The translations under genes were made by a program, and so were the position numbers. A DNA stretch of 64,000 bases, from the NCBI GenBank assembly GCA_023417815.1, contig JAEZEI010000089.1:46879-110878 (forward strand). Direction: 5' to 3'. Origin of the DNA: Bacteroidota bacterium (GTDB taxonomy: Bacteria > Bacteroidota > Bacteroidia > Chitinophagales > Chitinophagaceae). Shown piece by piece: positions 27,038-35,226 of this stretch (position 1 is its first letter; the number at the start of each line of letters is the position of its first letter). The notes under the pieces are model-generated. The model was not told where the DNA came from and made no database searches. It was given only the letters and a program-made list of their open reading frames with translations.

Positions 27038-28869
27038 AAATGAAAACTGTTTTATTTGTAAGTCATAACGCAACTCAATGCGGAGTTTATGAATTTGGTC
27101 AACAGGTATTCGAAGTATTAGCCAATTCGAAGAAATACAGGTTTGTAAAGGCCGAATGTGCTTCAATGGATGACTTGAACCTGGCAATTAAAAGAGAATC
27201 TCCCATTGCAATAATCTACAATTATCATCCTTCTGTTTTGCCATGGTTAAGCAAGAAAATTGCCAGCAAGGTTTTCCGAAATAACATTTCAGGATTAAAG
27301 ATGCCGCAAATCGGGATCATTCATGAAGTGACACAGGAGATCGCGGATAATGCCACTGGTTATCGAAACAGGCTACTGCTTGGAAGAAACAGCAAGAAGA
27401 TCAATTCATTATTTGATTATTATATCGCACCCGATCCAACTTTATTATTAAAGAATCCCCTTGTATATAAAACAGGAAGATTGATTCCCCAGTATAATAA
27501 AGTAGCTGCTATTCCACCAAGGACAACCATAGGAAGCTTTGGGTTCGGAACACCCAACAAGGGATTTGAGAACCTGGTTTCTATTGTACAGCAGGAGTTT
27601 GATGAAGCGGTCATCAGGTTGAATATTCCCTTTGCAACTTTTGGAGATCCGGATGGGATTAATGCAAGAAGGATAGCTGAAAATTGCAGGAGTATCATCC
27701 AAAAACCAGGAATATGCCTTGAGATCTCGCATGATTATCTGGATAAAGAACAGGTGTTGGATTTCCTTGCAGGAAATACCCTGAATGCCTTTCTTTATGA
27801 AGACAAATCCGGGCGCGGTCTTTCAAGTGCTACTGACCTTGCTCTTGCTGTTAAGAGACCCATAGCAGTGTCACGTTGTCCTATGTTCAGGCATATCCTT
27901 GCGGCAAATCCCTCAGTTTGTATAGAAGATAATTCCTTAAAGCAGATAATTGCGAATGGATTTGAACCATTGAGAAAAGTATCCGAAGATTGGGATGCGC
28001 CAAACCTCGTTTTTGAATATGAGCGTATTCTTAATAGTGTGCTTCAAAGATTCGGGAAAAGTGCACCACGTAGGGGAAGTGTAAGAAAGAAGATAAAGCA
28101 ATCAATGAACCGGTTTCTTAGCCAGCCTGATAATACTTTTACGTGGTTGCGAAATACTGAAGCAGAGAATGATGATGATTTAACTGTAGATAGGTCTATT
28201 GGGTATATCCCTGTCAATCTTCCTGAAAACTATGTTTTTAACCGCATCCTTGATGATGAAGCAAGGGAGATTTATAAGTCTGCAGAGATAAAGTTGAAGG
28301 AATTGGCCCCGGCAACCATGGCAAAGAAGATTGGCCGTGCCAATGTACAGCAGGCTTTTGTTTTCGACACTGTTTTCAGGCATCTTAATGATTATCCTGA
28401 AGCAAAACTTTTATGTGTAGGAAGCTATGAGGATACTGCGTCAATGGCGCTTCGTAAAATGGGATACAATGTGGAAGAGGTTGACCCAATGCTGAATTAT
28501 TTTCTCCAGGAATATTATGAAAAGCCCGGAGTAAAGAAGAACAGTTATGATATCGTATTCTCTACATCGGTAATAGAGCATGATCCTGACGACAAGTCTT
28601 TCCTTGAATGCGTTGAAGGCTTATTAAAGCCGGGAGGGCTTGCAGTGATCACAATGGATTATAAGGATGGTTGGAAACTGGGGGAACCTAAACCGGAGGT
28701 GGATGCACGCTTTTATACAAAGCATGATATGGAACATAGAGTAATGTCCTATTTGCCGAAATCCCGAACTATAGATAAAGGGCAGTGGGAATGCCCTAAC
28801 CCGGATTTCAATTATCTTGGAAGATATCAATACACATTTGCAACCCTGGTTTTCAGAAAATTAGACTAA
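27034..28869 (+). CDS. Glycosyltransferase-methyltransferase hybrid protein
   Basis: The 611-residue protein has an N-terminal half (1-350) like GT-B glycosyltransferases (TVLFVSHNATQCGVYEFGQQV; later FGTPNKGFENLV and LSSATDLALAVKRPIAVS) and a C-terminal part (about 440-611) like class I methyltransferases (YDIVFSTSVIEHDPDDKSF, LLKPGGLAVITMDY). The usual glycine-rich SAM loop is altered to LLCVGSYEDTASMAL, so activity is uncertain. A basic linker joins the halves. It overlaps the genes on both sides (ATGA upstream, TAATG downstream), indicating tight coupling in the glycan operon. Confidence 0.7.
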   Translation: MKMKTVLFVSHNATQCGVYEFGQQVFEVLANSKKYRFVKAECASMDDLNLAIKRESPIAIIYNYHPSVLPWLSKKIASKVFRNNISGLKMPQIGIIHEVTQEIADNATGYRNRLLLGRNSKKINSLFDYYIAPDPTLLLKNPLVYKTGRLIPQYNKVAAIPPRTTIGSFGFGTPNKGFENLVSIVQQEFDEAVIRLNIPFATFGDPDGINARRIAENCRSIIQKPGICLEISHDYLDKEQVLDFLAGNTLNAFLYEDKSGRGLSSATDLALAVKRPIAVSRCPMFRHILAANPSVCIEDNSLKQIIANGFEPLRKVSEDWDAPNLVFEYERILNSVLQRFGKSAPRRGSVRKKIKQSMNRFLSQPDNTFTWLRNTEAENDDDLTVDRSIGYIPVNLPENYVFNRILDDEAREIYKSAEIKLKELAPATMAKKIGRANVQQAFVFDTVFRHLNDYPEAKLLCVGSYEDTASMALRKMGYNVEEVDPMLNYFLQEYYEKPGVKKNSYDIVFSTSVIEHDPDDKSFLECVEGLLKPGGLAVITMDYKDGWKLGEPKPEVDARFYTKHDMEHRVMSYLPKSRTIDKGQWECPNPDFNYLGRYQYTFATLVFRKLD

Positions 28870-29741
28870 TGACCGCTATCATCTTCGGAGCAAACGGGCA
28901 GGATGGTTATTATCTCGCTAATGCACTTCGCGAAGAAGGTTTCCAGGTAATTGGAGTGAGCAGACGAGGTGATTTTCTACGGACAGACATTACCTCTTTA
29001 AACGAGGTTGCAGAACTGATCAAAACTCATGAACCTTCATTTATATTTCATTTTGCAGCTAATTCTACCACACGGCATGATGCAATGTTTGAGAACCATG
29101 AAACCATATGCACAGGAACACTGAATATCCTGGAGGCTGTAAGGTTGCATTCACCTAAAACAAAAGTGTTCATTTCCGGCAGCGCACTCCAGTTTAAGAA
29201 CCATGGTAAGCCGGTGAAAGAGTCTGATCCTTTTGAGGCCAGGGATCCCTATGCCGTTAGCAGGATTCAGTCCGTTTATGCTGCCAGGTACTTCAGAACG
29301 CTTGGACTTAAAGTTTATGTTGGATATTTTTTCAATCATGATAGTCCCCGCAGAAGTGAACGTCATGTGGCAATGAAGATCGCGGCAGCAGCCAGGCGAA
29401 TAGCAGCAGGATCGAAAGAAATTCTTGAGATCGGTGATATGTCTGTAGTAAAGGAATGGTCATTTGCCGGTGACCTCATGAGGGCTCTTTTAATTTTTAT
29501 TAAGCAGGAAGTGGTGTTTGAAGTAAACCTCGGCTCAGGTGAAGGACATTCTATCCGGGAATGGGCAGAAGCCTGTTTTAATTCCGTTGATCTCGATTAT
29601 AGGGATCATGTGAAGGAAGATAGCGACTTTAAAGCGGAGTATAAAAGCCTTACCTGTGATCCGCATTTGTTATTTTCACTGGGGTATAAACCCCAAACCA
29701 GTTTCATTTCCCTTGCGAAAATGATGGTGAATGATAGATAA
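28869..29741 (+). CDS. Gmd-like NAD(P)-dependent sugar epimerase/dehydratase
   Basis: The 290-residue SDR begins IIFGANGQDGYYLANAL, the dinucleotide-binding GxxGxxG, and has NHDSPRRSERHVAMKI, close to the GDP-mannose dehydratase motif. The active-site YxxxK is changed: PYAVSRIQ gives YxxxR. It is shorter than the true Gmd at 30848-31921 (357 residues). It may reduce, epimerise or dehydrate a GDP-sugar, or be less active. It shares one base with the hybrid gene and overlaps the next gene by 11 bases. Confidence 0.75.
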   Translation: MTAIIFGANGQDGYYLANALREEGFQVIGVSRRGDFLRTDITSLNEVAELIKTHEPSFIFHFAANSTTRHDAMFENHETICTGTLNILEAVRLHSPKTKVFISGSALQFKNHGKPVKESDPFEARDPYAVSRIQSVYAARYFRTLGLKVYVGYFFNHDSPRRSERHVAMKIAAAARRIAAGSKEILEIGDMSVVKEWSFAGDLMRALLIFIKQEVVFEVNLGSGEGHSIREWAEACFNSVDLDYRDHVKEDSDFKAEYKSLTCDPHLLFSLGYKPQTSFISLAKMMVNDR

Positions 29742-30855
29742 TACACCACAGAAGATCCTCCTGGTTCAACTTTTTTCGAATGGCGATTGCCTGTATGCGA
29801 CTGCGGTAGCAAGACAGATCAAATCTGATTTCCCACAGGCACATTTAACCTGGGCTATAGCCCCCTTCTGCGCGGCGATTATCGCCAACAATCCATACGT
29901 GGATGCAGTGTTGCTGGTTGACGATGTTCCTAAAAGCGATGTACAGGCATTCAGAAAAAAGAAAAAGCAGTTCTTGAGAGAAGAGAGGGAAGGGAAGTGG
30001 GACAGGGTATTTGTAACTACCAACATGGACGATAACCAGCGATTGTATGACGGGACTATCCGTGGTATGATCCTGAATGCATATCCTAACCCTGTTAAAG
30101 TTCCGATAGAGCCTGTTGTAATTTTGAGCGACCAGGAAAAGCGTAGTGTTGCTGATTTCGCGGCGAAATACAGGCTCAGTTCATTCTCAACGGTAATATT
30201 GTGGGAATACGCTCCTCAAAGCGGGCAGGCCGGATTCGATTTTAATCTCGTTAAAGAAGTTGCTATTTCGTTAACAAGGGATCCTTCAGTTTGCATAATT
30301 CTTTCTTCTTCCAATAAATTTGAGAGCACCAGCCAGATAATTGATGGAAGTGATTTAACGGTAAGAGAAAATGCGGGACTTACACATTACTGCAATTTTA
30401 TGATAGGATGCAGTAGCGGGCTTACCTGGCTTAATACCAGCAGCGCTGCTGCATTTATCCCTATGTTACAATTGCTTAACGGGTACACACCTTTTTTTAA
30501 TCCACCATCCAGGGATTTTGAACGGTATGGATTGCCTAAAGAGAAGCTCATTGAACTCATAAACTGGACTCCGGGAAAGATCACAGAATGCGTTCAAACC
30601 ATTATATCTTCTGGATTTGAAACTGCCCGTCAAAAATATAACGAAGCATTACCTGTGCAATTCAATACCACGCGAAAGGTTGTTTATAATATGCTTTGTT
30701 ATATGCAGTTTGGGGCGGTTAGAGAGCATTATTCCATCATGAAAAATAAATTCGGGGCGCACCCCGAATTAAAAAAGCAATTCTTAGCTGCAATATTTTC
30801 CTTTCCTTTTAAGTTAACCAGGAATACTTTAAAAAAGAAGTTCAGGCTTAATTAG
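29731..30855 (+). CDS. GT9-like glycosyltransferase
   Basis: The 374-residue protein begins [28 protein letters not shown], like the N-terminus of heptosyltransferase-family (GT9) proteins, and has [13 protein letters not shown] and a later [16 protein letters not shown] region resembling the GT9 donor-binding site. Sequence divergence is high, so donor and acceptor are unknown. It is the last gene of the plus-strand glycan run and overlaps the stop of gmd by 8 bases. Confidence 0.7.
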   Translation: MIDNTPQKILLVQLFSNGDCLYATAVARQIKSDFPQAHLTWAIAPFCAAIIANNPYVDAVLLVDDVPKSDVQAFRKKKKQFLREEREGKWDRVFVTTNMDDNQRLYDGTIRGMILNAYPNPVKVPIEPVVILSDQEKRSVADFAAKYRLSSFSTVILWEYAPQSGQAGFDFNLVKEVAISLTRDPSVCIILSSSNKFESTSQIIDGSDLTVRENAGLTHYCNFMIGCSSGLTWLNTSSAAAFIPMLQLLNGYTPFFNPPSRDFERYGLPKEKLIELINWTPGKITECVQTIISSGFETARQKYNEALPVQFNTTRKVVYNMLCYMQFGAVREHYSIMKNKFGAHPELKKQFLAAIFSFPFKLTRNTLKKKFRLN

Positions 30856-31921
30856 TCTGGGCCCGGGATTGCGCTTTAAGTTCTTCTTCCATCATTTCCG
30901 TTACCAGCATCTGGAGATCATATTTAGGCTTCCATCCAAGAACAGTATTAGCCTTGGTTGCATCCCCGATGAGAATGTCTACTTCGGCTGGTCTGAAATA
31001 ACGAGGATGAATGCCCACAACCTGCTTACCAACGGGCAGCTGGAAATCCGGGTTTGAGCATGTTTCAACAAATGCTTTTTCCTGCTCACCTTCACCCTCA
31101 AAGCGTAGTGTAATACCGACGTGAGCAAAACTCATTTTTACAAAATCACGTACCGAGGTAGTTACATTGGTAGCGAGCACAAAATCTTCCGGTGTATGAT
31201 GCTGCAACATCATCCACATTCCTTCTACATAATCCTTTGCATGACCCCAGTCACGTTTTGCATCAAGGTTACCCAGCAACAGGATATCATCTAATCCAAG
31301 AGCGATCCGCGTAACCCCGATAGTGATCTTCCTGGTTACAAAGCTTTCGCCGCGCAGCGGGCTTTCATGATTAAACAGAATACCGTTTACAGCAAACAGA
31401 TCATAGGATTCACGATAGTTTACTGTGATCCAGTAACCATAAAGTTTGGCAACACCGTAGGGTGAACGCGGATAGAAGGGAGTACGTTCTGTTTGTGGAA
31501 TCTCCTGCACCTTTCCATACAATTCTGAAGTTGATGCCTGGTAAAAACGGGTCTTTTTTTCAAGTCCAAGGATTCTTATCGCTTCAAGAATTCTAAGCAC
31601 TCCCAAAGCATCTGAATTTGCAGTATACTCCGGTGTTTCAAAACTTACCTGCACATGACTTTGGGCTGCCAGGTTATAAATTTCGTCTGGTTGGGTTTGC
31701 TGGATTATCCTTAGTAAATTACTGGAATCTGTAAGATCACCATAATGAAGGTGAAACCGGTCGGAAATCGATTTATCAAAGAAAAGGTGATCGATCCTGT
31801 GAGTATTCATTAAACTACTGCGGCGTTTAATGCCGTGTACATTATATCCTTTTTTCAGAAGCAATTCAGCAAGGTATGCACCATCCTGCCCGGTAATACC
31901 TGTTATTAATGCTGTTTTCAT
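30848..31921 (-). CDS. gmd: GDP-mannose 4,6-dehydratase
   Basis: The 357-residue enzyme has [19 protein letters not shown], the [11 protein letters not shown] motif, [16 protein letters not shown] with the catalytic Thr/Glu region, the intact [12 protein letters not shown] (YxxxK), and [16 protein letters not shown]. It turns GDP-mannose into GDP-4-keto-6-deoxymannose, the precursor of GDP-rhamnose, GDP-fucose and related sugars. A TATTTTTG promoter element lies upstream. The RMD-like reductase at 33149-34096 could take the product to GDP-D-rhamnose. Confidence 0.96.
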   Translation of the reverse strand: MKTALITGITGQDGAYLAELLLKKGYNVHGIKRRSSLMNTHRIDHLFFDKSISDRFHLHYGDLTDSSNLLRIIQQTQPDEIYNLAAQSHVQVSFETPEYTANSDALGVLRILEAIRILGLEKKTRFYQASTSELYGKVQEIPQTERTPFYPRSPYGVAKLYGYWITVNYRESYDLFAVNGILFNHESPLRGESFVTRKITIGVTRIALGLDDILLLGNLDAKRDWGHAKDYVEGMWMMLQHHTPEDFVLATNVTTSVRDFVKMSFAHVGITLRFEGEGEQEKAFVETCSNPDFQLPVGKQVVGIHPRYFRPAEVDILIGDATKANTVLGWKPKYDLQMLVTEMMEEELKAQSRAQTN

Positions 31922-31971
31922 TTATATTGATTAAAATTTCTTTCTTTTGCAGCCCTGCCGTTGCAGTGCGG

Positions 31972-31979
31972 CAAAAATA
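31972..31979 (-). promoter_or_regulatory. -7 promoter element of gmd
   Basis: TATTTTTG on the minus strand lies 50 bases upstream of the gmd ATG. The leader in between contains a G+C-rich segment (31950-31971). Confidence 0.5.
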
Positions 31980-32028
31980 TAGGATTTATCCGAAGGTTTA
32001 CAGGTGTTCAATACCAAATCTGTTTTAG

Positions 32029-33168
32029 ATGAAGATCGCGATCAATTGTTGGGTGCTCAGGAATAAACAGCTTGATGGTATCGGCTACTTCACAGTGAAT
32101 ACGTTGTCCCGGATCTTTCGTGATCACCCGGAGACAGAATTCCTGGTAATGGCAGACAAGAACTTCACAGAACCCTATTTTGATTTTCCCAATGTAACTA
32201 TTCACAAGGTATTTCCGCCTTATCGCCATCCGGTATTATATGTTACCTACATGGAATTGGTAGTTCCTCAATTCCTAAAGAAACATAAACCGGATCTTTT
32301 TATTTCAGCCGAAGGATTCTTGTCACTAAGGTCAGGAATTTCACAACTGCCGGTGATCTATGATCTGAATTTTGAACACTTTCCTGAAAATCTTGCCTGG
32401 AAGAACCGGGTTTATTTTAAGACTTTCTTCAAACACTTTGCTAAAAAAGCCGCGCGGATCGCAACCATATCGGAATATAGCAAAGACGATATTGTAAATC
32501 TGTATGGAATCCCGGAAAATAAAATAGACAATGTTTCGTGCGGGATTAACAGTTCATTTAATCCACTCAACATAGTCAAAAGAGAGGAGGCCCGAAGAAA
32601 GTTCTCTTCAGGGAAACCTTATTTCTTTTTTGTGGGTTCCATGCATCCACGAAAGAACGTCCACCGCCTATTATTGGCCTTTGAGAAATTCAAAGACTCA
32701 ACCGGCGCAGAAATGAAACTTGTGATCGCTGGATCAATGTTGTGGAGTAAGTCAGAGATCCTGGAGACTTATGAAAAAAGCAGGTACAGGGATGATATAA
32801 ACTTCACCGGCAGGCTTTCTGATAATGATCTGGCTCTTGCATTGGGTGGAGCCTTAGCACTTACATTTGTTCCTGTTTTTGAGGGATTCGGCCTTCCCAT
32901 TGTGGAAGCCTTCCAGGCTGAAGTTCCGGTTCTGGCAGCAAACGTTACGTCATTACCGGAAGTTGCAGGTGATGCCGCTGTTTATGCAGATCCATTTAAT
33001 ATTGATTCCATTGCAAATGGATTGGAAAAATTATACAGGAATGAGAACGGCCTTTTGGATCAACTTGTGCAAAAGGGCAGAATTCAGAAGTTGAAGTTTA
33101 GCTGGGATAATACTTCCAGGCTTTTATGGGATTGTATATTGAAAGCCATCAACGATACCAGTCGATAA
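32029..33168 (+). CDS. GT4 family glycosyltransferase
   Basis: The 379-residue GT-B enzyme has the donor-binding site of the GT4 family: FVGSMHPRKNVHRLLLAFEKFK, INFTGRLSDND and PVFEGFGLPIVEAFQAEVPV with the E-x7-E pair, ending in TSLPEVAGDAAVYADP. It probably transfers a GDP- or UDP-linked sugar to a growing surface glycan. It is a single plus-strand gene between gmd and the RMD-like gene, and its last 20 bases overlap that converging gene. Confidence 0.9.
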   Translation: MKIAINCWVLRNKQLDGIGYFTVNTLSRIFRDHPETEFLVMADKNFTEPYFDFPNVTIHKVFPPYRHPVLYVTYMELVVPQFLKKHKPDLFISAEGFLSLRSGISQLPVIYDLNFEHFPENLAWKNRVYFKTFFKHFAKKAARIATISEYSKDDIVNLYGIPENKIDNVSCGINSSFNPLNIVKREEARRKFSSGKPYFFFVGSMHPRKNVHRLLLAFEKFKDSTGAEMKLVIAGSMLWSKSEILETYEKSRYRDDINFTGRLSDNDLALALGGALALTFVPVFEGFGLPIVEAFQAEVPVLAANVTSLPEVAGDAAVYADPFNIDSIANGLEKLYRNENGLLDQLVQKGRIQKLKFSWDNTSRLLWDCILKAINDTSR

Positions 33169-34096
33169 TATCCTGCAGGCTTTGTTCAAGCGGGATCCCT
33201 GGTAGCCAGCCTACGCTTTGCGCGATTTGCGAATTGTCACCAATGATCGCCATATTATCATTTGGCCTTACAAGCGAACTGTCAGTCCTTATTACCGGGT
33301 TCACCCCTGTTATTCTGCACATCATCTCCAAAACTTCCTTAAGACTTGTTCCTTTCCCGGAACAGATATTAAAAATATCTCCAGGTTTTCCTTGCGAGAG
33401 CAGGATATAATAAGCCCTCACAACATCCCGCACGTCCACAAAATCGCGAACGATCGACAGGTCTCCTGTGATAACTTCATTACTGCCGGATTTTCCACGT
33501 GCAATATTAGTAAGTTGTTTTGCGAATGAGGAGATCACGAATGAGTCCTTTTGACCCGGACCTATATGATTGAAGGAACGGGTCATAATGATATCCATTC
33601 CAAATCCTTCCTGGTATATTCTAGATATCATTTCCTGCGACACCCTTGCCACCGCATAAGGACTAATCGGATTCAATGGGGAATCTTCCTTCAGGGGAAG
33701 TTGGTCTTCCTTTACATTTCCATATTCTTCACTGCTGCCAATAGAGAGAACCCTGCAAGAGATGTTTTGTAATCTTAACTGGTCAACCAGGTTAAGGAAA
33801 ATATTGGTATTGTTTACAAAACTTTCATGAGGTTGCTTCCAGCTATGGCCTACACTGCTTACTGAAGCAAGATGAAGCAGGAGTTGTGGTTTTTTCTCGG
33901 AGATAATATTTCCAACCCGGTCCTTATCAAGGAGGTCTGCACTTAAATATTCAAAATCAAGATTCCCGGGGATAGTATAAGCTGGAATTGCTGAACGGCC
34001 CACACCGGTAACCTTGAAACTCCGATCATGAATAGAAAGGAAGTCCAGAAAATGCTTCGCTACAAAACCGTTAACACCGGTTACCAATAATTTCAT
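33149..34096 (-). CDS. GDP-6-deoxy-D-mannose reductase-like SDR
   Basis: The 315-residue protein begins LLVTGVNGFVAKHFLDFL and has SIGSSEEYGNV, SPYAVARVSQEM and TRSFNHIGPGQKDSFVISSFAKQ, the last being a signature of GDP-4-keto-6-deoxymannose reductase (RMD). It would reduce the Gmd product to GDP-D-rhamnose. The expected catalytic Lys of YxxxK is Arg here. It overlaps the preceding GT4 gene by 4 bases (ATGA) in the YfhO-GT4-RMD unit. Confidence 0.78.
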   Translation of the reverse strand: MKLLVTGVNGFVAKHFLDFLSIHDRSFKVTGVGRSAIPAYTIPGNLDFEYLSADLLDKDRVGNIISEKKPQLLLHLASVSSVGHSWKQPHESFVNNTNIFLNLVDQLRLQNISCRVLSIGSSEEYGNVKEDQLPLKEDSPLNPISPYAVARVSQEMISRIYQEGFGMDIIMTRSFNHIGPGQKDSFVISSFAKQLTNIARGKSGSNEVITGDLSIVRDFVDVRDVVRAYYILLSQGKPGDIFNICSGKGTSLKEVLEMMCRITGVNPVIRTDSSLVRPNDNMAIIGDNSQIAQSVGWLPGIPLEQSLQDIIDWYR

Positions 34097-35226
34097 TCAG
34101 CAAATTTATTGATGGAATTCAAAGCCTTTTGAACGATATTTTCCCAGGCAAAGTGATCAAAAAATGCCTGAGGGATCGTGTCGGAAATGTTTGCATTGAT
34201 CACAGCCCCAGCGAATCCTGCATAATCATCATCTTCCACAATTATCATTTTTGTTCCTGTGATGTGTTGGGGAACACCGATTGCGCCAGTCCTGGTACTA
34301 ACGCATGTAAGACCTGAACCTAGTGCCTCCACCAGTTTTGTCTTGATACCTCCGCCACCATTAACAGGGTTCAGGAAAATACCCGATCCCTTGAATAATA
34401 TGCTGATATCTTCTACAAAACCAGCATAGACAATATTTGATTGCCGGAATTCCTTAAGTTCGTTGAAAGCTGGAGGCAATCCCTTCCCGGCGACCAGGAT
34501 CTTATACCGGAATCCATTTTGAACCAATAGTGGATTTATTTTATCCAGGATATATCTGAGTGCATCCAGGTTAGGACCATAAGAAAGGGTTCCATTGAAG
34601 AATAGAATTTTTTCATCGTTGCTGATCCCATATAACTGTTCCAGGATCTTCCTGCAACGTTCTCTTTCTTCTGAAGATGGTGGATGCAGGAGATCAAAAC
34701 CATAGGTGATCGTTTCACAACGTGCAGGGTTCAGATCAAACTTTTTAATTGCCAATTCCCTGTCTTCATCGGAAATGAAAAAATTTAGATCAGCTTTCCT
34801 GTGAAGCAATTTTTCATAATGCCAAAGAATTCCCCACCACCATTTTCCAGTGTCCCTGAAGCGCAGGCTTTCTATATTATGCGAATGGACGATCAGTTTA
34901 ACCCCGGTATAGCGTTTTAAAAGCAGCACCAGCCATGCATAATAGGGATGCTCTGCAATGAGATGAGTGATCTTTTTCTCCCTGATCAGGCTGGAAAGCT
35001 TATTGACTAATGAAAAGTTGTAGTAACGTGACCTTGATTCACTTAGAATTGGTATGAAACTCCCGTTAAAGGATGCAGGTATTTCATTATCCCGGGTGCC
35101 AAAGACGGTAACCCTGGCAATCCTGGAAAGGAAGGTATAGAATAATGCAATGCCTTTTTGCCCACCCATTCTTGCCGGAAAAACGGGATAGGGCACCAGG
35201 GCAGCTATATGAATATCATCAGGCAA
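34093..35226 (-). CDS. GT4-like glycosyltransferase
   Basis: The 377-residue GT-B protein has VPYPVFPARMGGQKGIALFY near the start, LIVHSHNIESLRFRD in the acceptor half, and FFNGTLSYGPNLDALRYIL and NPVNGGGGIKTKLVEALGSG in the donor half. It likely adds a sugar in the same glycan as its neighbours. The start appears to be TTG at 35226, eight bases inside the end of the YfhO gene; no in-frame ATG occurs before the glycine-rich acceptor loop. Confidence 0.85.
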   Translation of the reverse strand: MPDDIHIAALVPYPVFPARMGGQKGIALFYTFLSRIARVTVFGTRDNEIPASFNGSFIPILSESRSRYYNFSLVNKLSSLIREKKITHLIAEHPYYAWLVLLLKRYTGVKLIVHSHNIESLRFRDTGKWWWGILWHYEKLLHRKADLNFFISDEDRELAIKKFDLNPARCETITYGFDLLHPPSSEERERCRKILEQLYGISNDEKILFFNGTLSYGPNLDALRYILDKINPLLVQNGFRYKILVAGKGLPPAFNELKEFRQSNIVYAGFVEDISILFKGSGIFLNPVNGGGGIKTKLVEALGSGLTCVSTRTGAIGVPQHITGTKMIIVEDDDYAGFAGAVINANISDTIPQAFFDHFAWENIVQKALNSINKFAE

